Of a stretch of 64,000 nucleotides of DNA, positions 44,841 through 54,193 are shown piece by piece. Positions within the stretch are counted from its first letter, which is position 1. Every line of letters starts with the position of its first letter. This stretch comes from Emticicia sp. C21 (lineage in GTDB: Bacteria; Bacteroidota; Bacteroidia; Cytophagales; Spirosomataceae): assembly GCF_003418935.1 (NCBI RefSeq), contig NZ_QVMT01000012.1, positions 62,001 to 126,000 of the forward strand, read 5' to 3'. A model generated the notes under the pieces. The model searched no databases, was not told where the DNA came from, and was given only the letters and a program-made list of their open reading frames with translations. Both the position numbers and the translations under genes were made by a program.

Positions 44841-45902
44841 ATGAAGCAAATATTACCACTTTTTGCAAGACTAATAAAGATTTTTAACCTACCCAGATCG
44901 GTATTGATAATCTCCCTCTGGCCAATTATTTGCTCCTTTTCACTAATTGAAAACTCTTCCGGGAGTCCACTCCGGGAGCGTCCACTCTGGGGATTCTTTG
45001 CGCATAAGAAGATAAATCGTTTAGCAGTATTTACTCTACCAGCCGAAATGTTCGGCTTTTATAAGAAAAATATTGAGTACATTACTGAAAATGCCATTAG
45101 AGCAGACGAAAGACGATATTCAGTGAAAGGAGAGGCGCCAAAGCATTTTATTGATTTAGATAATTACGCCGATTCTATCAGAAAACAATTGGCTAAATCC
45201 ACATGGAAAGATGCGGTTGATAAAATAGGGGAAGATTCCCTGTATGCACATGGCATTGTGCCCTGGCATATTAATTCTATGAAGTACCAGTTGACTGAAG
45301 CGTTCAGGAAAAGGGACGTCAAAAGGATATTGAGCCTTTCAGCGGATATAGGGCATTATATTGCTGATGCTCATGTACCACTGCATACGACCAAAAATTA
45401 TAATGGACAATTAAGTGATCAGGTTGGAATACATGGATTCTGGGAGAGCCGTTTACCTGAAACTTTTGCCGAAAACTATAATTTCTTTGTTGGCCAGGCC
45501 GCTTATGAAGAATATCCTCAAAAAAGAGCCTGGCAAACCGTAATGAATGCTAATGCTGCTTTAGATTCGGTGTTGTCATTTGAAAAAGAATTAAGTACTC
45601 AATTCTCAGAAGATAAGAAATTTAGTTTTGAAGAAGTCAATGGACTTACTGTCCGAGTATATTCAAAAGAATTTACCAATAAGTATCATCAGATGCTTAA
45701 AAGTCAGGTAGAGCGACAAATGCGCGCATCTGTAAAAATGATTGGAGATTTCTGGTTTACCTGTTGGGTTGATGCAGGCCAACCTGATTTATTGCCACTA
45801 AAAAAGTATGAACCTACTAAAGAAGAAGATGAAGAAGAAAAAACCGAGAAAGCAAACTGGTTGAGAAGAATATTTGAGGTAAGAAAAGAAAGTGATAACT
45901 AA
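44841..45902 (+). CDS. Zinc-dependent phospholipase C/P1 nuclease-like secreted protein
   Basis: 353 residues from ATG at 44841 (TTG at 44835 also possible). After a hydrophobic stretch (VLIISLWPIICSFSLI) comes WGFFAHKKINRLAVF near residue 50, then HFIDLDNY, HGIVPWHINSM, DIGHYIADAHVPLHTT and HGFWESRLPE. These His/Asp blocks and the leading Trp match the trinuclear-zinc fold of phospholipase C and P1 nuclease. In that fold the mature protein normally begins at the Trp, but here SSGSPLRERPL precedes it, encoded by a short tandem duplication. The acidic tail (KEEDEEEKTEK) is extra. Substrate not determined. Confidence 0.7.
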   Translation: MKQILPLFARLIKIFNLPRSVLIISLWPIICSFSLIENSSGSPLRERPLWGFFAHKKINRLAVFTLPAEMFGFYKKNIEYITENAIRADERRYSVKGEAPKHFIDLDNYADSIRKQLAKSTWKDAVDKIGEDSLYAHGIVPWHINSMKYQLTEAFRKRDVKRILSLSADIGHYIADAHVPLHTTKNYNGQLSDQVGIHGFWESRLPETFAENYNFFVGQAAYEEYPQKRAWQTVMNANAALDSVLSFEKELSTQFSEDKKFSFEEVNGLTVRVYSKEFTNKYHQMLKSQVERQMRASVKMIGDFWFTCWVDAGQPDLLPLKKYEPTKEEDEEEKTEKANWLRRIFEVRKESDN

Positions 45903-45936
45903 TTTAGGTGTTTTTTTTTATAACCACTTAGTAACT

Positions 45937-45979
45937 CGGAGTAACGCAGAGTTGAACTTTAATACTCTGTGTTACTCCG
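45937..45979. repeat. Palindrome CGGAGTAACGCAGAG
   Basis: Left arm CGGAGTAACGCAGAG (45937-45951) and right arm CTCTGTGTTACTCCG (45965-45979), 15 pairs with one G-U, loop 13. A further CTCTGTGAACCTCCG follows at 45988-46002. The element lies between convergent genes and can act as a terminator. Confidence 0.7.
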
Positions 45980-46014
45980 TACAAAACTCTGTGAACCTCC
46001 GTGGTAAAATCACA

Positions 46015-47199
46015 CTATATTCTGATAAACAACTTCTTATTATACATCCATTTCAAAATCAGCCAATCGATGGCAAGCATTAAAAAGCCATGAACTAAGA
46101 ATTGGTAAGGCTCTCCAAAAATAGCGGCATAATTTTGTCCCAAATGTGTTTTCAAAGATTTTGACACATAAGAATTAAATCCATCAGCAATTACATAAGC
46201 AGCAATGGAATTCATGCCAATCACAGTCAGAAAAAAGAACCACTTACCTTTTTGCAGGATATCTACTGTCCAATAGAAAAAGGCTAAGAAAAGAAAACAC
46301 CAGCCACCACTGAAAAGAACCCATGTAGGCGTCCAGATTCTTTTCACATTCGGACAAATACCTGACCAGTTTAAAAGCAAACCTAAAACCAACCCCGAAA
46401 CACCTAAAATCACAAATATTTTGATTTTCTCCTGTGGTGTTTTGTCTGATTTCAAGAAATTACCCGCAACTAACCCCAATAGCATTGTTCCCAGAGTAGG
46501 AATAAAGCTTAATGTAGCATAGCCACCACCATTAAACAAGAAAGGTTCTTCTCTTGGAAATAGATTTAAAAACCAACGGTCGAAAGCCCAGGCAAGGTTG
46601 GTGTTTTTATTCCAATGTGCAGCAAAGCCAGTCAAGTTATGCTCCCAATCTTTAATAACTCCTGCATTGACATAATCAAAGTCAGGACCAGGAAGAGGAT
46701 AAAGCGCGAATGCTGCCCAGTAACCTATTAGAATAACTACCAAAGCACTTACCTGAACGCGGTGCGAGGCAAAGCCTAATAGAAACAAGAAAGGATAACC
46801 CAAACCTATTTGTGTAAGCGTATCTTCAAAAGTGAAATTGGTTTGTTCTTTCCATTGAGAGCGTAAGAATATGCCTAATAGAATCAAAATCAGCGAACGC
46901 CAAAGCGCATGACGGAAGGTCTTCCAGAAATTATTTTCTTTGCCCAAACGACTAGCAATAGAGTATGGAAGCACAACACCCACCAGAAATGAAAATGATG
47001 GTTGAATAAGGTCGTGCAAGGCACAACCAACCCACTCGACATGGTCTTGATGATATGCTAAGAATTGCCAGAAAGAGCTATCAGGTAAGGCTTCAGAAAC
47101 TTTATGTAAGCGTAAGACTTCGGCCATCATCAGCAGCATAACAAAGCCACGATAGACATCAGCCGATGCCAGGCGGGTAGGGGTAGTTTTAGTGGTCAT
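46015..47199 (-). CDS. Membrane acyltransferase-like protein (DUF5009/HGSNAT-type)
   Basis: 394 residues with about ten to eleven transmembrane helices. It opens RLASADVYRGFVMLLMMAEV, the RxxxxDxxRGxxxxxM signature of DUF5009 and heparan-alpha-glucosaminide N-acetyltransferase-like proteins, then FSFLVGVVLPYS and GLGYPFLFLLG. Related proteins transfer acetyl groups from the cytosol to extracellular glycans. The C-terminus overlaps the palindromic intergenic element's margin. It is 74 bases downstream of the TIGR02757 gene. Donor and acceptor unknown. Confidence 0.78.
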   Translation of the reverse strand: MTTKTTPTRLASADVYRGFVMLLMMAEVLRLHKVSEALPDSSFWQFLAYHQDHVEWVGCALHDLIQPSFSFLVGVVLPYSIASRLGKENNFWKTFRHALWRSLILILLGIFLRSQWKEQTNFTFEDTLTQIGLGYPFLFLLGFASHRVQVSALVVILIGYWAAFALYPLPGPDFDYVNAGVIKDWEHNLTGFAAHWNKNTNLAWAFDRWFLNLFPREEPFLFNGGGYATLSFIPTLGTMLLGLVAGNFLKSDKTPQEKIKIFVILGVSGLVLGLLLNWSGICPNVKRIWTPTWVLFSGGWCFLFLAFFYWTVDILQKGKWFFFLTVIGMNSIAAYVIADGFNSYVSKSLKTHLGQNYAAIFGEPYQFLVHGFLMLAIDWLILKWMYNKKLFIRI

Positions 47200-47273
47200 A
47201 GAATAGAGGTTGAGATAAGGAAAGTAAAAATAGAAATTTCTTTACTAAGTCAGCCTACTAAAACTATTTATTC

Positions 47274-48044
47274 TTACATATATCCCTCTACTCCTAGGCC
47301 AAACAAAGCAAAATCATATTTTACGGGGTCAATAGGGTCTAGCTGTTTGAGATTTTGCGTAAGTTCTACTGCCGTTTGCCAGTCGGCTTTCGGGCGAGTT
47401 ATCAGGCCTAACTTACGACCTACTCTTTCTACATGTACATCGCATGGACAAACCAATTGGCTAGGAGAAATTTTATTCCAGATACCGAAATCTACACCTT
47501 TATCATCTTTCCGTACCATCCATCTCAAAAACATATTGATTCGTTTGCAGGAAGAATTTTTGGCAGGTGTAGCAATATGTTTTCTGGTGCGAGTGGGGTA
47601 ATCTTCCAAACTAAAAAAAGCTTTCTGAAAATTCTCTAAGGCAATTTTTGTATCAGTTGATTCAGGTATTAATCCCTGGATGAATGCCTCTTCCAGAGAA
47701 TCATTTCTGTTATAGAAATCTTTAAAAAACTCTATGAAATAGAGTGTATCTGTGGTATTAAAAGTGCGATGCTTGAATGAAAGAAAACGTTTTAAGTCAG
47801 CACCCTGATGATTTTTGATGAAATCATAGGGTGCACCATCCATTAATTGTATCAATTCATTGCATTTATTGATAATGGTTTTACGCTGTCCCCAAGCTAG
47901 AGTCGCCGCAATAAAGCCGGTAATTTCAATATCTTGTTTCAGCGTAAACCGATGGGGAATACTTACGGGGTCGTTAGGAATAAAACCGGGTTGATTAAAC
48001 TGCTCGTATTTTTCGTTCAGTAAATCTAAAATATAGTCTGACAT
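47274..48044 (-). CDS. TIGR02757 family protein
   Basis: 256 residues from ATG at 48044 (a TTG two codons upstream is possible). It has the conserved features of this Bacteroidota/epsilon family: DPVSIPHRFTLKQDIEI, GFIAATLAWGQRKTI, RMNMFLRWMVRKDDKGVDFG-like region (residues near 165), and PSQLVCPCDVHVERVGRKLGL. The last part resembles an endonuclease III-like helix-hairpin arrangement with possible DNA binding. Function has not been established to my knowledge. Cytoplasmic, no signal peptide. Confidence 0.88.
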   Translation of the reverse strand: MSDYILDLLNEKYEQFNQPGFIPNDPVSIPHRFTLKQDIEITGFIAATLAWGQRKTIINKCNELIQLMDGAPYDFIKNHQGADLKRFLSFKHRTFNTTDTLYFIEFFKDFYNRNDSLEEAFIQGLIPESTDTKIALENFQKAFFSLEDYPTRTRKHIATPAKNSSCKRINMFLRWMVRKDDKGVDFGIWNKISPSQLVCPCDVHVERVGRKLGLITRPKADWQTAVELTQNLKQLDPIDPVKYDFALFGLGVEGYM

Positions 48045-48099
48045 AAGCAAACGCGAAACTTCTCCAATAGGATTGGAGTGTCAAAATAAGCAGAATGAT

Positions 48100-48336
48100 T
48101 TATTTCTTAATTAGCCTCAAAATAAACACACAAATCCTTGAAATAGCAGAAAATACAGCTACAATACCTGTAAATAAAAGGCCAAAAACCGTAATGATGG
48201 GATACATAATAGCAAAGAATATAGTCCATATCTTATTCTTTGCAGTAGCTGTAACAGGTTTTGGCGTATTATCTTTTAACTGACTCGGATGCATGAAATT
48301 GTAATTTGTGTACTCGTTAATGACTCTATAATGCAT
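48100..48336 (-). CDS. Small membrane protein coupled to the LysM gene
   Basis: 78 residues from ATG at 48336, which overlaps the stop of the LysM gene by 11 bases; ATG at 48294 (64 residues, MHPSQLKDNTPKP) is an alternative. One long hydrophobic region (IWTIFFAIMYPIITVFGLLFTGIVAVFS) could form two helices, then a basic end. It resembles small hypothetical membrane proteins of Bacteroidota. Its coupling suggests a role with the envelope protein upstream. Confidence 0.55.
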   Translation of the reverse strand: MHYRVINEYTNYNFMHPSQLKDNTPKPVTATAKNKIWTIFFAIMYPIITVFGLLFTGIVAVFSAISRICVFILRLIKK

Positions 48337-49426
48337 AACTCAAAGATGCACGAATTCGTTTATCTTTGGGCTGTAATTTTTCAAAGGCCTTTGGTGAAAT
48401 CTTGATAATAGCATCACCTGAGCCTGATAACTTGCCAATTACTTTTACCCAAACGCTTTGCCCGTTGGCTTCATTGGCAATTTTAATCAATGTACCCACA
48501 GGAGCTGTACGATGCAAAGCCAGATATTTATTAGTCGATGAACCAGCATCTATTACTTCGGCAATGCCTTGTTCACTATACTTTTTACCTGTAGGTGCAT
48601 TTGGCACAGGAGTTTGTGGTTTGTTTGCCAACGGTTTAGTTACAACCGTATTTGTGGGTTTTGTCTTCTCTACATCTCCGGCAGGGCCAGAAGCTGCAGA
48701 GGGTGCTTTAGGCTTAGTAGCAGCTGCAACAGGACTTACTACAGGTTTTGGTTTGGCAACTTCTTTTTTCTCTTCTTTAGCTGCTATTGTCACCAGATTG
48801 GCAGGTTTTTCTACTACCAGTACCTGATTAATCTTTAATACATCGGTAGTAAGCTTATTCCATTCTCTCAACTGCCATACTTTTACTTTGTGTTTGGTAG
48901 CTACACTAAAAAGTTTATCACCGGCCACCACCTTATAAGTTTTCAACTTTGTATTTTTTACATCAGTAGTATTGTCGGCAACTGCATTTTTCAGGCTGTC
49001 TTCTTTTTTGGGTGAAGCTTCTTTAGGCGTTGCCTCTGGTATATCAATTACCTCTATGCCATTTTCATCCACGATTCCTTTCGGTCGGGTAGTATCCGAG
49101 GCAGGTTGTATTTCTGCTACTCTTGGACGGGGAATACTTTTGCTTTTGGTGTTAAGAGGAATACTGATTACCTGTTCGCTGGCTATAACAGCATCTTTCC
49201 TGAATTCAGGATTAGCTGCATAAAATTCTTTTTCGGTTGAATTATAACGTTTCAGAATTGAGTACAATGTCTCGCCTTGTTCTATTTTGTGTAGAACAAA
49301 CAATCTGCCGTTTTTTTTCTCAATACCAATAGAATCGAGAGGGGTTGGGAGTGAATTACTGAATGATTTTGTCAGGTAAAGCACGAGAAAAGCCGTAGTA
49401 AAAAAGTATCTTAACATGGTAGTCAA
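48326..49426 (-). CDS. LysM domain protein with RlpA-like C-terminal domain
   Basis: 366 residues. Signal peptide (FLVLYLTKSFSNS) then two LysM peptidoglycan-binding domains: residues about 43-92 (KIEQGETLYSILKRYNSTEKE) and about 165-210 (KVVAGDKLFSVATKHKVKVWQL), a Pro/Ala/Lys-rich linker, and a C-terminal part (SEQGIAEVIDAGSSTNKYLA, TAPVGTLIKIANEANGQSVWV) that looks like the double-psi beta-barrel of RlpA. RlpA proteins cleave or bind naked glycan strands. Here it would bind the cell wall; lytic activity is not shown. The start lies 97 bases from the divergent kdsB gene. Confidence 0.83.
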   Translation of the reverse strand: MTTMLRYFFTTAFLVLYLTKSFSNSLPTPLDSIGIEKKNGRLFVLHKIEQGETLYSILKRYNSTEKEFYAANPEFRKDAVIASEQVISIPLNTKSKSIPRPRVAEIQPASDTTRPKGIVDENGIEVIDIPEATPKEASPKKEDSLKNAVADNTTDVKNTKLKTYKVVAGDKLFSVATKHKVKVWQLREWNKLTTDVLKINQVLVVEKPANLVTIAAKEEKKEVAKPKPVVSPVAAATKPKAPSAASGPAGDVEKTKPTNTVVTKPLANKPQTPVPNAPTGKKYSEQGIAEVIDAGSSTNKYLALHRTAPVGTLIKIANEANGQSVWVKVIGKLSGSGDAIIKISPKAFEKLQPKDKRIRASLSYAL

Positions 49427-49523
49427 GCGATTGGATTTAACGCAAATTTAATGATTCTGCGAGAGATTAACGCATATATTTTTTTTTTCGTGTAAATTCG
49501 CCCCGAATAAAACATTGAAACCT

Positions 49524-50258
49524 ATGAAAATTCTTGGAATTATACCGGCAAGATTTGCTTCAAGTCGTTTTCCGGGCAAGCCTTTAGTCGATATTAACGG
49601 CAAAAGTATGATTCAGCGTGTGTATGAGCAGGCATTAAAAGCTAAGAGTTTACAAAGAGTTGTGGTAGCAACTGATGACGCCAGAATTCTGAATCATGTT
49701 TTAGAATTTGGTGGTGATGCAGTGATGACGTCAAGTAGTCATCCGACGGGTACAGACCGTTGTTTTGAGGCGCTCGAAAAGGCGGGTGGTGTTACAAAGT
49801 ATGACTATGCTATTAATATACAGGGGGACGAACCTTTTATTGACCCTGAGACTATTGACCAGATTTCAGGTTTGTTAGATTTTAAGACTGAAATTGCAAC
49901 GGCGGTTAAGAAAATTAAGGATTATGACACTTTGCGTGACCCGAATGTGGTAAAAGCAGTATTAACCATGCGTAAGCAATGTTTGTATTTCAGCCGCCAG
50001 GTAGTGCCTTATGTACGCGGCTTCGAGCCTGACGAATGGTTAGAACATGCAGATTTCTATAAACATATTGGTATATATGCCTACCGTAGCGACGTTTTAG
50101 AACAGATTTCGCATATTCCGACTTCTCCTTTAGAAAATACTGAAAAATTGGAGCAACTTCGTTGGCTAGGATATGGTTATAAAATTTATGCAATTATAAC
50201 CAACTATGAAAGCTTTGGCATTGATACTAAAGAAGATCTTGAAAAAATAAATCTATAG
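49524..50258 (+). CDS. kdsB: 3-deoxy-manno-octulosonate cytidylyltransferase (CMP-Kdo synthetase)
   Basis: 244 residues from ATG at 49524. The start is chosen because the family begins KILGIIPARFASSRFPGKPL; TTG at 49515 would add three residues. Activates Kdo with CTP for LPS inner core synthesis. Also visible: VVVATDD, SSHPTGTDRCFEA, INIQGDEPFIDPETI, HIGIYAYR and EQLRWLGYGYKI. Complete. Consistent with a Gram-negative envelope. Confidence 0.95.
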   Translation: MKILGIIPARFASSRFPGKPLVDINGKSMIQRVYEQALKAKSLQRVVVATDDARILNHVLEFGGDAVMTSSSHPTGTDRCFEALEKAGGVTKYDYAINIQGDEPFIDPETIDQISGLLDFKTEIATAVKKIKDYDTLRDPNVVKAVLTMRKQCLYFSRQVVPYVRGFEPDEWLEHADFYKHIGIYAYRSDVLEQISHIPTSPLENTEKLEQLRWLGYGYKIYAIITNYESFGIDTKEDLEKINL

Positions 50259-50269
50259 ACTTATTTGGT

Positions 50270-50371
50270 TAAAGGAGACTGGAGAATGGAAAAAGGATGA
50301 AATGGTTCCCTCCATTTGAAATGAGAATTATTTGCAAATACTTTTTCCATTTTCCGCGTTTCTTTCTCCTC
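50270..50371. repeat. Palindrome of the GGAGAATGGAA family, copy 3
   Basis: TTAAAGGAGACTGGAGAATG on the left and CTTTTTCCATTTTCC plus TTTCTTTCTCCT on the right, pairing GGAGAATGGAAAAAG with CTTTTTCCATTTTCC. Lies between kdsB and the TMEM220 gene, convergent. Confidence 0.7.
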
Positions 50372-50375
50372 TAAA

Positions 50376-50714
50376 TTACTTCTTCAACAAAGCACAAACC
50401 CATACGGCAATCGCACACACACCCAAGCCGAGTGACTCTCTTCCGAGTTCAATATTGATGGTTTTCATTCCCATTTCATTCAATCGTATACCTTCCCATT
50501 CAGGTGGAAATTGATTGATAGACCACATCATATATAATAATCCGATAGCAAAATAAACAATTGATTCTCCCTTACCTTGTAGCTTATGATAACATAAAAA
50601 AACAGGAATCAGATAGGTTGGAATCCAGACATAAGGGTCTGGGTCATTATACTGAACTAAAGCAGCATAGACAAAAAAGGCCATAAAAAGCCATAAAGTA
50701 ATTTTTTTGACCAT
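50376..50714 (-). CDS. TMEM220 family membrane protein
   Basis: 112 residues from ATG at 50714. Four transmembrane helices; the QYNDPDPYVWIPTYLIP segment after helix 1 is the TMEM220 signature, and INQFPPEWEG precedes the last helix. Function unknown. Its stop is a few bases from the palindrome copy 3, convergent with kdsB. Confidence 0.8.
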   Translation of the reverse strand: MVKKITLWLFMAFFVYAALVQYNDPDPYVWIPTYLIPVFLCYHKLQGKGESIVYFAIGLLYMMWSINQFPPEWEGIRLNEMGMKTINIELGRESLGLGVCAIAVWVCALLKK

Positions 50715-50836
50715 TGGTAGAAACATTTTATCGTTAGGATTGGCATATCAAAGCAACCGAAAAAAACATTTGCTGTCAAGTTAAAAGTTTCATAACTTTC
50801 TAGCTAAACACCTATCCCAGTATTTTTCTTTGAGCC

Positions 50837-53800
50837 ATGAATCCAAAATTCCTTTTGATCCTTTTACTGCCTCTGGTATTTTCCTGCAAAAGCAAGTCAA
50901 AAACACTATTTACCTTATTACCTGCTTCTGAAACAGGGGTAACCTTTCAGAATACAGTTATTGAAAATGAGCAGTTTAATCTTTACGATTTTCATAATGT
51001 ATATAATGGAGCAGGTGTGTCTGTTGGGGACTTAAATAATGATAATCTGCCAGATTTGTATTTTACCTCAAATATGTCCGGTGATCGTATTTATCTGAAT
51101 ATAAGCAAGAAAGAAAACGGCTCAATTAAATTTGAGGATATTACCGAGAAAGCAGGAATAATCAAACGAGGGTGGTCAACAGGAGTAACATTGGCAGATG
51201 TGAATGCTGATGGTTTATTAGATATATATGTGTGTAAGTCAGGTAATTATAAAGGAGATTTGCGTGCAAATCAATTGTATATCAACCAGGGTAACGGACA
51301 AAACGGTATTCCGACTTTTAAAGAAAAAGCGCAGGAATATGGCTTGGCAGATACCACCTATTCGAGTCAGGCAGCCTTTTTTGACTTTGATAAAGACGGT
51401 GATCTGGACATGTATTTATTGACAACAACCAATATGGTTCGTAACCCAAATCGTATAACCGTGCCAGTTAATGATGGAACGGGGTATTCAACTGATAAAT
51501 TATACCAGAATAATGGCAATGCTAAATTTACTGATGTAAGCAAAAAGGCAGGTATTTTACACGATGGTAATGGCCTGGGTTTATCCATCTGTGATATTGA
51601 TAATGATGGCTGGGAAGATGTTTTCGTAAGCAACGATTTTCTGCCTAATGATTTGCTGTATATAAATAACCATGACGGTACATTTAAGGAAATGGCAAAA
51701 GAATACCTGAAGCACCATAGTCGCTTTTCGATGGGTAATGATGTAGCCGATTTTAATAATGATGGACGAATGGATATTATAACAGTAGATATGCTACCCG
51801 CCAATAACGAACAACGGAAAATGATGACAGGGCCGGGCAACTTTGAACAATATGATGTAGAACTGAATACCGGATACCATTCGCAATTTATGCGGAATAT
51901 GCTACATGTGAATTTAGGTAAAACACCTGATGGTCGACTACTTTTTTCGGAAATCGGGCAATTGTCAGGTGTTCATAGCAGCCAATGGAGCTGGGCGCCT
52001 CTGTTTGCTGATTTTGATAATGATGGTTTAAAAGATTTATTTATATCAAATGGCTATCTGAGAGATATTACCAACCTTGATTTTATTTCCTACAATGTGG
52101 CCTATGAACAGCGTAATCTGGGCAACCTGAGAAGGTATATGATTGACAGGTCATTAGAATTACCCTCGTGGAATGATGTAAATTGTTTCTATAAAAATAA
52201 TGGAGATTTGACTTTTGCAAATACTACCCAAAATTGGTTTGGTGATTCTCTATCTGTTTCGAATGGAGCTGCCTATGCTGATCTGGATAATGACGGAGAT
52301 TTGGATTTGGTGGTAAATAATACCAATAAGCCTGCTTATATAATGCGGAATGATGCCGGGAAAGCTAATTTTTTAAAGATTCAATTGAAAGGCAGTGCAA
52401 AAAATATTCATGGTTTAGGAAGCGAAGTAAGTATTTATACAAAAGGTAATCTGCAGAAATATCATCAGGCTGTTACAAAAGGATATGCCTCATCGGTAGA
52501 CTATGTCATTCATTTTGGACTTGGGAGCAATGATAAAATTGATTCGCTGGAAATAGTCTGGACAGATGGCAAGGTACAAAAGCTGAAAAATATAAAAGCG
52601 AATGAGACACTCAGATTAGATTATGTGAATGCTACCATATCTAATAAAACTTCTAAGCAGCCAGAAAATACTTTATTAGCAGATGTAACTTCATTAGTTA
52701 ATATCAATTTCCAACCCAAGGAAGAACGTTATGTAGATTATAATGTAGAAACCTTATTACTACATAAACTATCGCAACAAGGGCCGAAAATGGCCGCCGG
52801 AGATATTAATAATGATGGACTAGAAGATTTTTTTGTCGGCGGTTCGTATAAAAATTATGGAAAATTCTTTGTACAGACACCATCAGGCAAGTTTATTCAG
52901 AAGTCATATACAGATGAATCGTTGCTAAAAGGCGAAGAAGACATAGAAATGGTATTGTTTGATGCAGACCGCGACAAAGATCTGGATTTATACATAGTAA
53001 GCGGCTCTAATGAATACCCAGATGGCTCAAAATTCTATCAGGACAGGCTATACCTGAATGATGGCAAAGGGAACTTCACTAATGCCACTAATCAATTGCC
53101 GGTTATCAATCATAGTGGCTCTTGTGTAGCTGTTGCCGACTACGATAAAGATGGTGATTTAGATATTTTCAGAGGTGGACGCTTAACTCCCTTACAATAC
53201 CCTCAATCAGGAGATAGCTATTTATTGAAAAACGATTATGGTATTTTCAGCAATTATACTGCTCAAACTTCAGCCGATCTCGCCAAAATCGGCATGGTTA
53301 CAGATGCTGCCTGGGTAGATATAGACAATGATACCTGGCTTGATTTAGTAGTGGTAGGGGAGTTGATGCCTATCAGCATCTTTAAAAATAATAAAGGCAA
53401 ATTAAGTAATCTAGATACATTTCCAAATTCAGATGGCTTCTGGAATGCATTATCTGCTGGAGATTTTGACAAGGATGGAGACATAGATTTAGTATTAGGC
53501 AATATGGGTTTAAACTCCCGTTATCATTGTTCATTGGAGGAACCGTTGAAAGTATATGGGGCAGATTATGATGATAATGGCCGTTGGGATGGTATTCCAT
53601 CTTATTATATCAACGGCAGGGAGCATCCAATTCCGACTAGAGACGATTTGCTTCGGCAATTACCCTCTTTCCGGACAAAATTCCCTAACTATGCTAGTTA
53701 TGCCAAAGCAACCATGAAAGAGGTGCTGACAGATTTACAAATGAAGCAAGCCATAATTAAGCAAGCCTATATGCAGGAAAGCATGTACGCTGAAAATATG

Positions 53801-54142
53801 GGGAATGGAAAATTTACTTTAAAACCTTTGCCACAAATAGCTCTATGGGCACCTGTTCAAAGCTTATTAGTAGAAGATGTCAATCATGATGGTAATTTAG
53901 ATATAATGATAGTAGGGAATGCCTATGATGCAGAGCCTATTGCAGGTAGATATGATTCTTCTGTGGGGCTTATTCTCATGGGAGATGGTAAAGGAAACTT
54001 TAAACCTACACTTTATGACAAAACAGGTTTTGTAGCAGATGGAGATTGCAAAGATATAATTGCCTTGAAAACCGCTTCAAAAAACAAACTCTATGTATTG
54101 TCTCAAAATAACGCTCCATTGAAAGTTTTTAAAGGGAAATAA
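50837..54142 (+). CDS. FG-GAP/VCBS repeat lipoprotein with ASPIC/UnbV domain (CRTAC-like)
   Basis: 1101 residues. Lipobox VFSC (Cys17). FG-GAP repeats with calcium-binding DxDxDG motifs: DLNNDNLPDLYF, DVNADGLLDIYV, DFDKDGDLDMYL, DIDNDGWEDVFV, DFNNDGRMDIIT, DFDNDGLKDLFI, DLDNDGDLDLVV. About residue 510-595 is the ASPIC/UnbV domain (FLKIQLKGSAKNIHGLGSEV). A second propeller set fills 640-1090. Such lipoproteins are common outside Bacteroidota cells, often near SusC/SusD pairs; none is here. Monocistronic with its own terminator. Confidence 0.88.
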   Translation: MNPKFLLILLLPLVFSCKSKSKTLFTLLPASETGVTFQNTVIENEQFNLYDFHNVYNGAGVSVGDLNNDNLPDLYFTSNMSGDRIYLNISKKENGSIKFEDITEKAGIIKRGWSTGVTLADVNADGLLDIYVCKSGNYKGDLRANQLYINQGNGQNGIPTFKEKAQEYGLADTTYSSQAAFFDFDKDGDLDMYLLTTTNMVRNPNRITVPVNDGTGYSTDKLYQNNGNAKFTDVSKKAGILHDGNGLGLSICDIDNDGWEDVFVSNDFLPNDLLYINNHDGTFKEMAKEYLKHHSRFSMGNDVADFNNDGRMDIITVDMLPANNEQRKMMTGPGNFEQYDVELNTGYHSQFMRNMLHVNLGKTPDGRLLFSEIGQLSGVHSSQWSWAPLFADFDNDGLKDLFISNGYLRDITNLDFISYNVAYEQRNLGNLRRYMIDRSLELPSWNDVNCFYKNNGDLTFANTTQNWFGDSLSVSNGAAYADLDNDGDLDLVVNNTNKPAYIMRNDAGKANFLKIQLKGSAKNIHGLGSEVSIYTKGNLQKYHQAVTKGYASSVDYVIHFGLGSNDKIDSLEIVWTDGKVQKLKNIKANETLRLDYVNATISNKTSKQPENTLLADVTSLVNINFQPKEERYVDYNVETLLLHKLSQQGPKMAAGDINNDGLEDFFVGGSYKNYGKFFVQTPSGKFIQKSYTDESLLKGEEDIEMVLFDADRDKDLDLYIVSGSNEYPDGSKFYQDRLYLNDGKGNFTNATNQLPVINHSGSCVAVADYDKDGDLDIFRGGRLTPLQYPQSGDSYLLKNDYGIFSNYTAQTSADLAKIGMVTDAAWVDIDNDTWLDLVVVGELMPISIFKNNKGKLSNLDTFPNSDGFWNALSAGDFDKDGDIDLVLGNMGLNSRYHCSLEEPLKVYGADYDDNGRWDGIPSYYINGREHPIPTRDDLLRQLPSFRTKFPNYASYAKATMKEVLTDLQMKQAIIKQAYMQESMYAENMGNGKFTLKPLPQIALWAPVQSLLVEDVNHDGNLDIMIVGNAYDAEPIAGRYDSSVGLILMGDGKGNFKPTLYDKTGFVADGDCKDIIALKTASKNKLYVLSQNNAPLKVFKGK

Positions 54143-54178
54143 AAAAGTTCGATAGTATTTACATGCTATCGAACTTTT
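54143..54178. terminator. Bidirectional terminator
   Basis: Perfect 13-base stem: AAAAGTTCGATAG (54143-54155) and CTATCGAACTTTT (54166-54178), loop 10, with A and T tracts at the two ends. It starts one base after the FG-GAP stop and precedes the convergent gene's stop by 16 bases. Confidence 0.9.
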
Positions 54179-54193
54179 GAATGAGTTTTCTCT

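Noticed and set aside
48366-48838. Long antisense ORFs opposite the LysM gene (153 and 89 codons)
   Set aside because: Composition follows the Pro/Ala/Lys-rich linker of the real gene; no family resemblance and no promoter.
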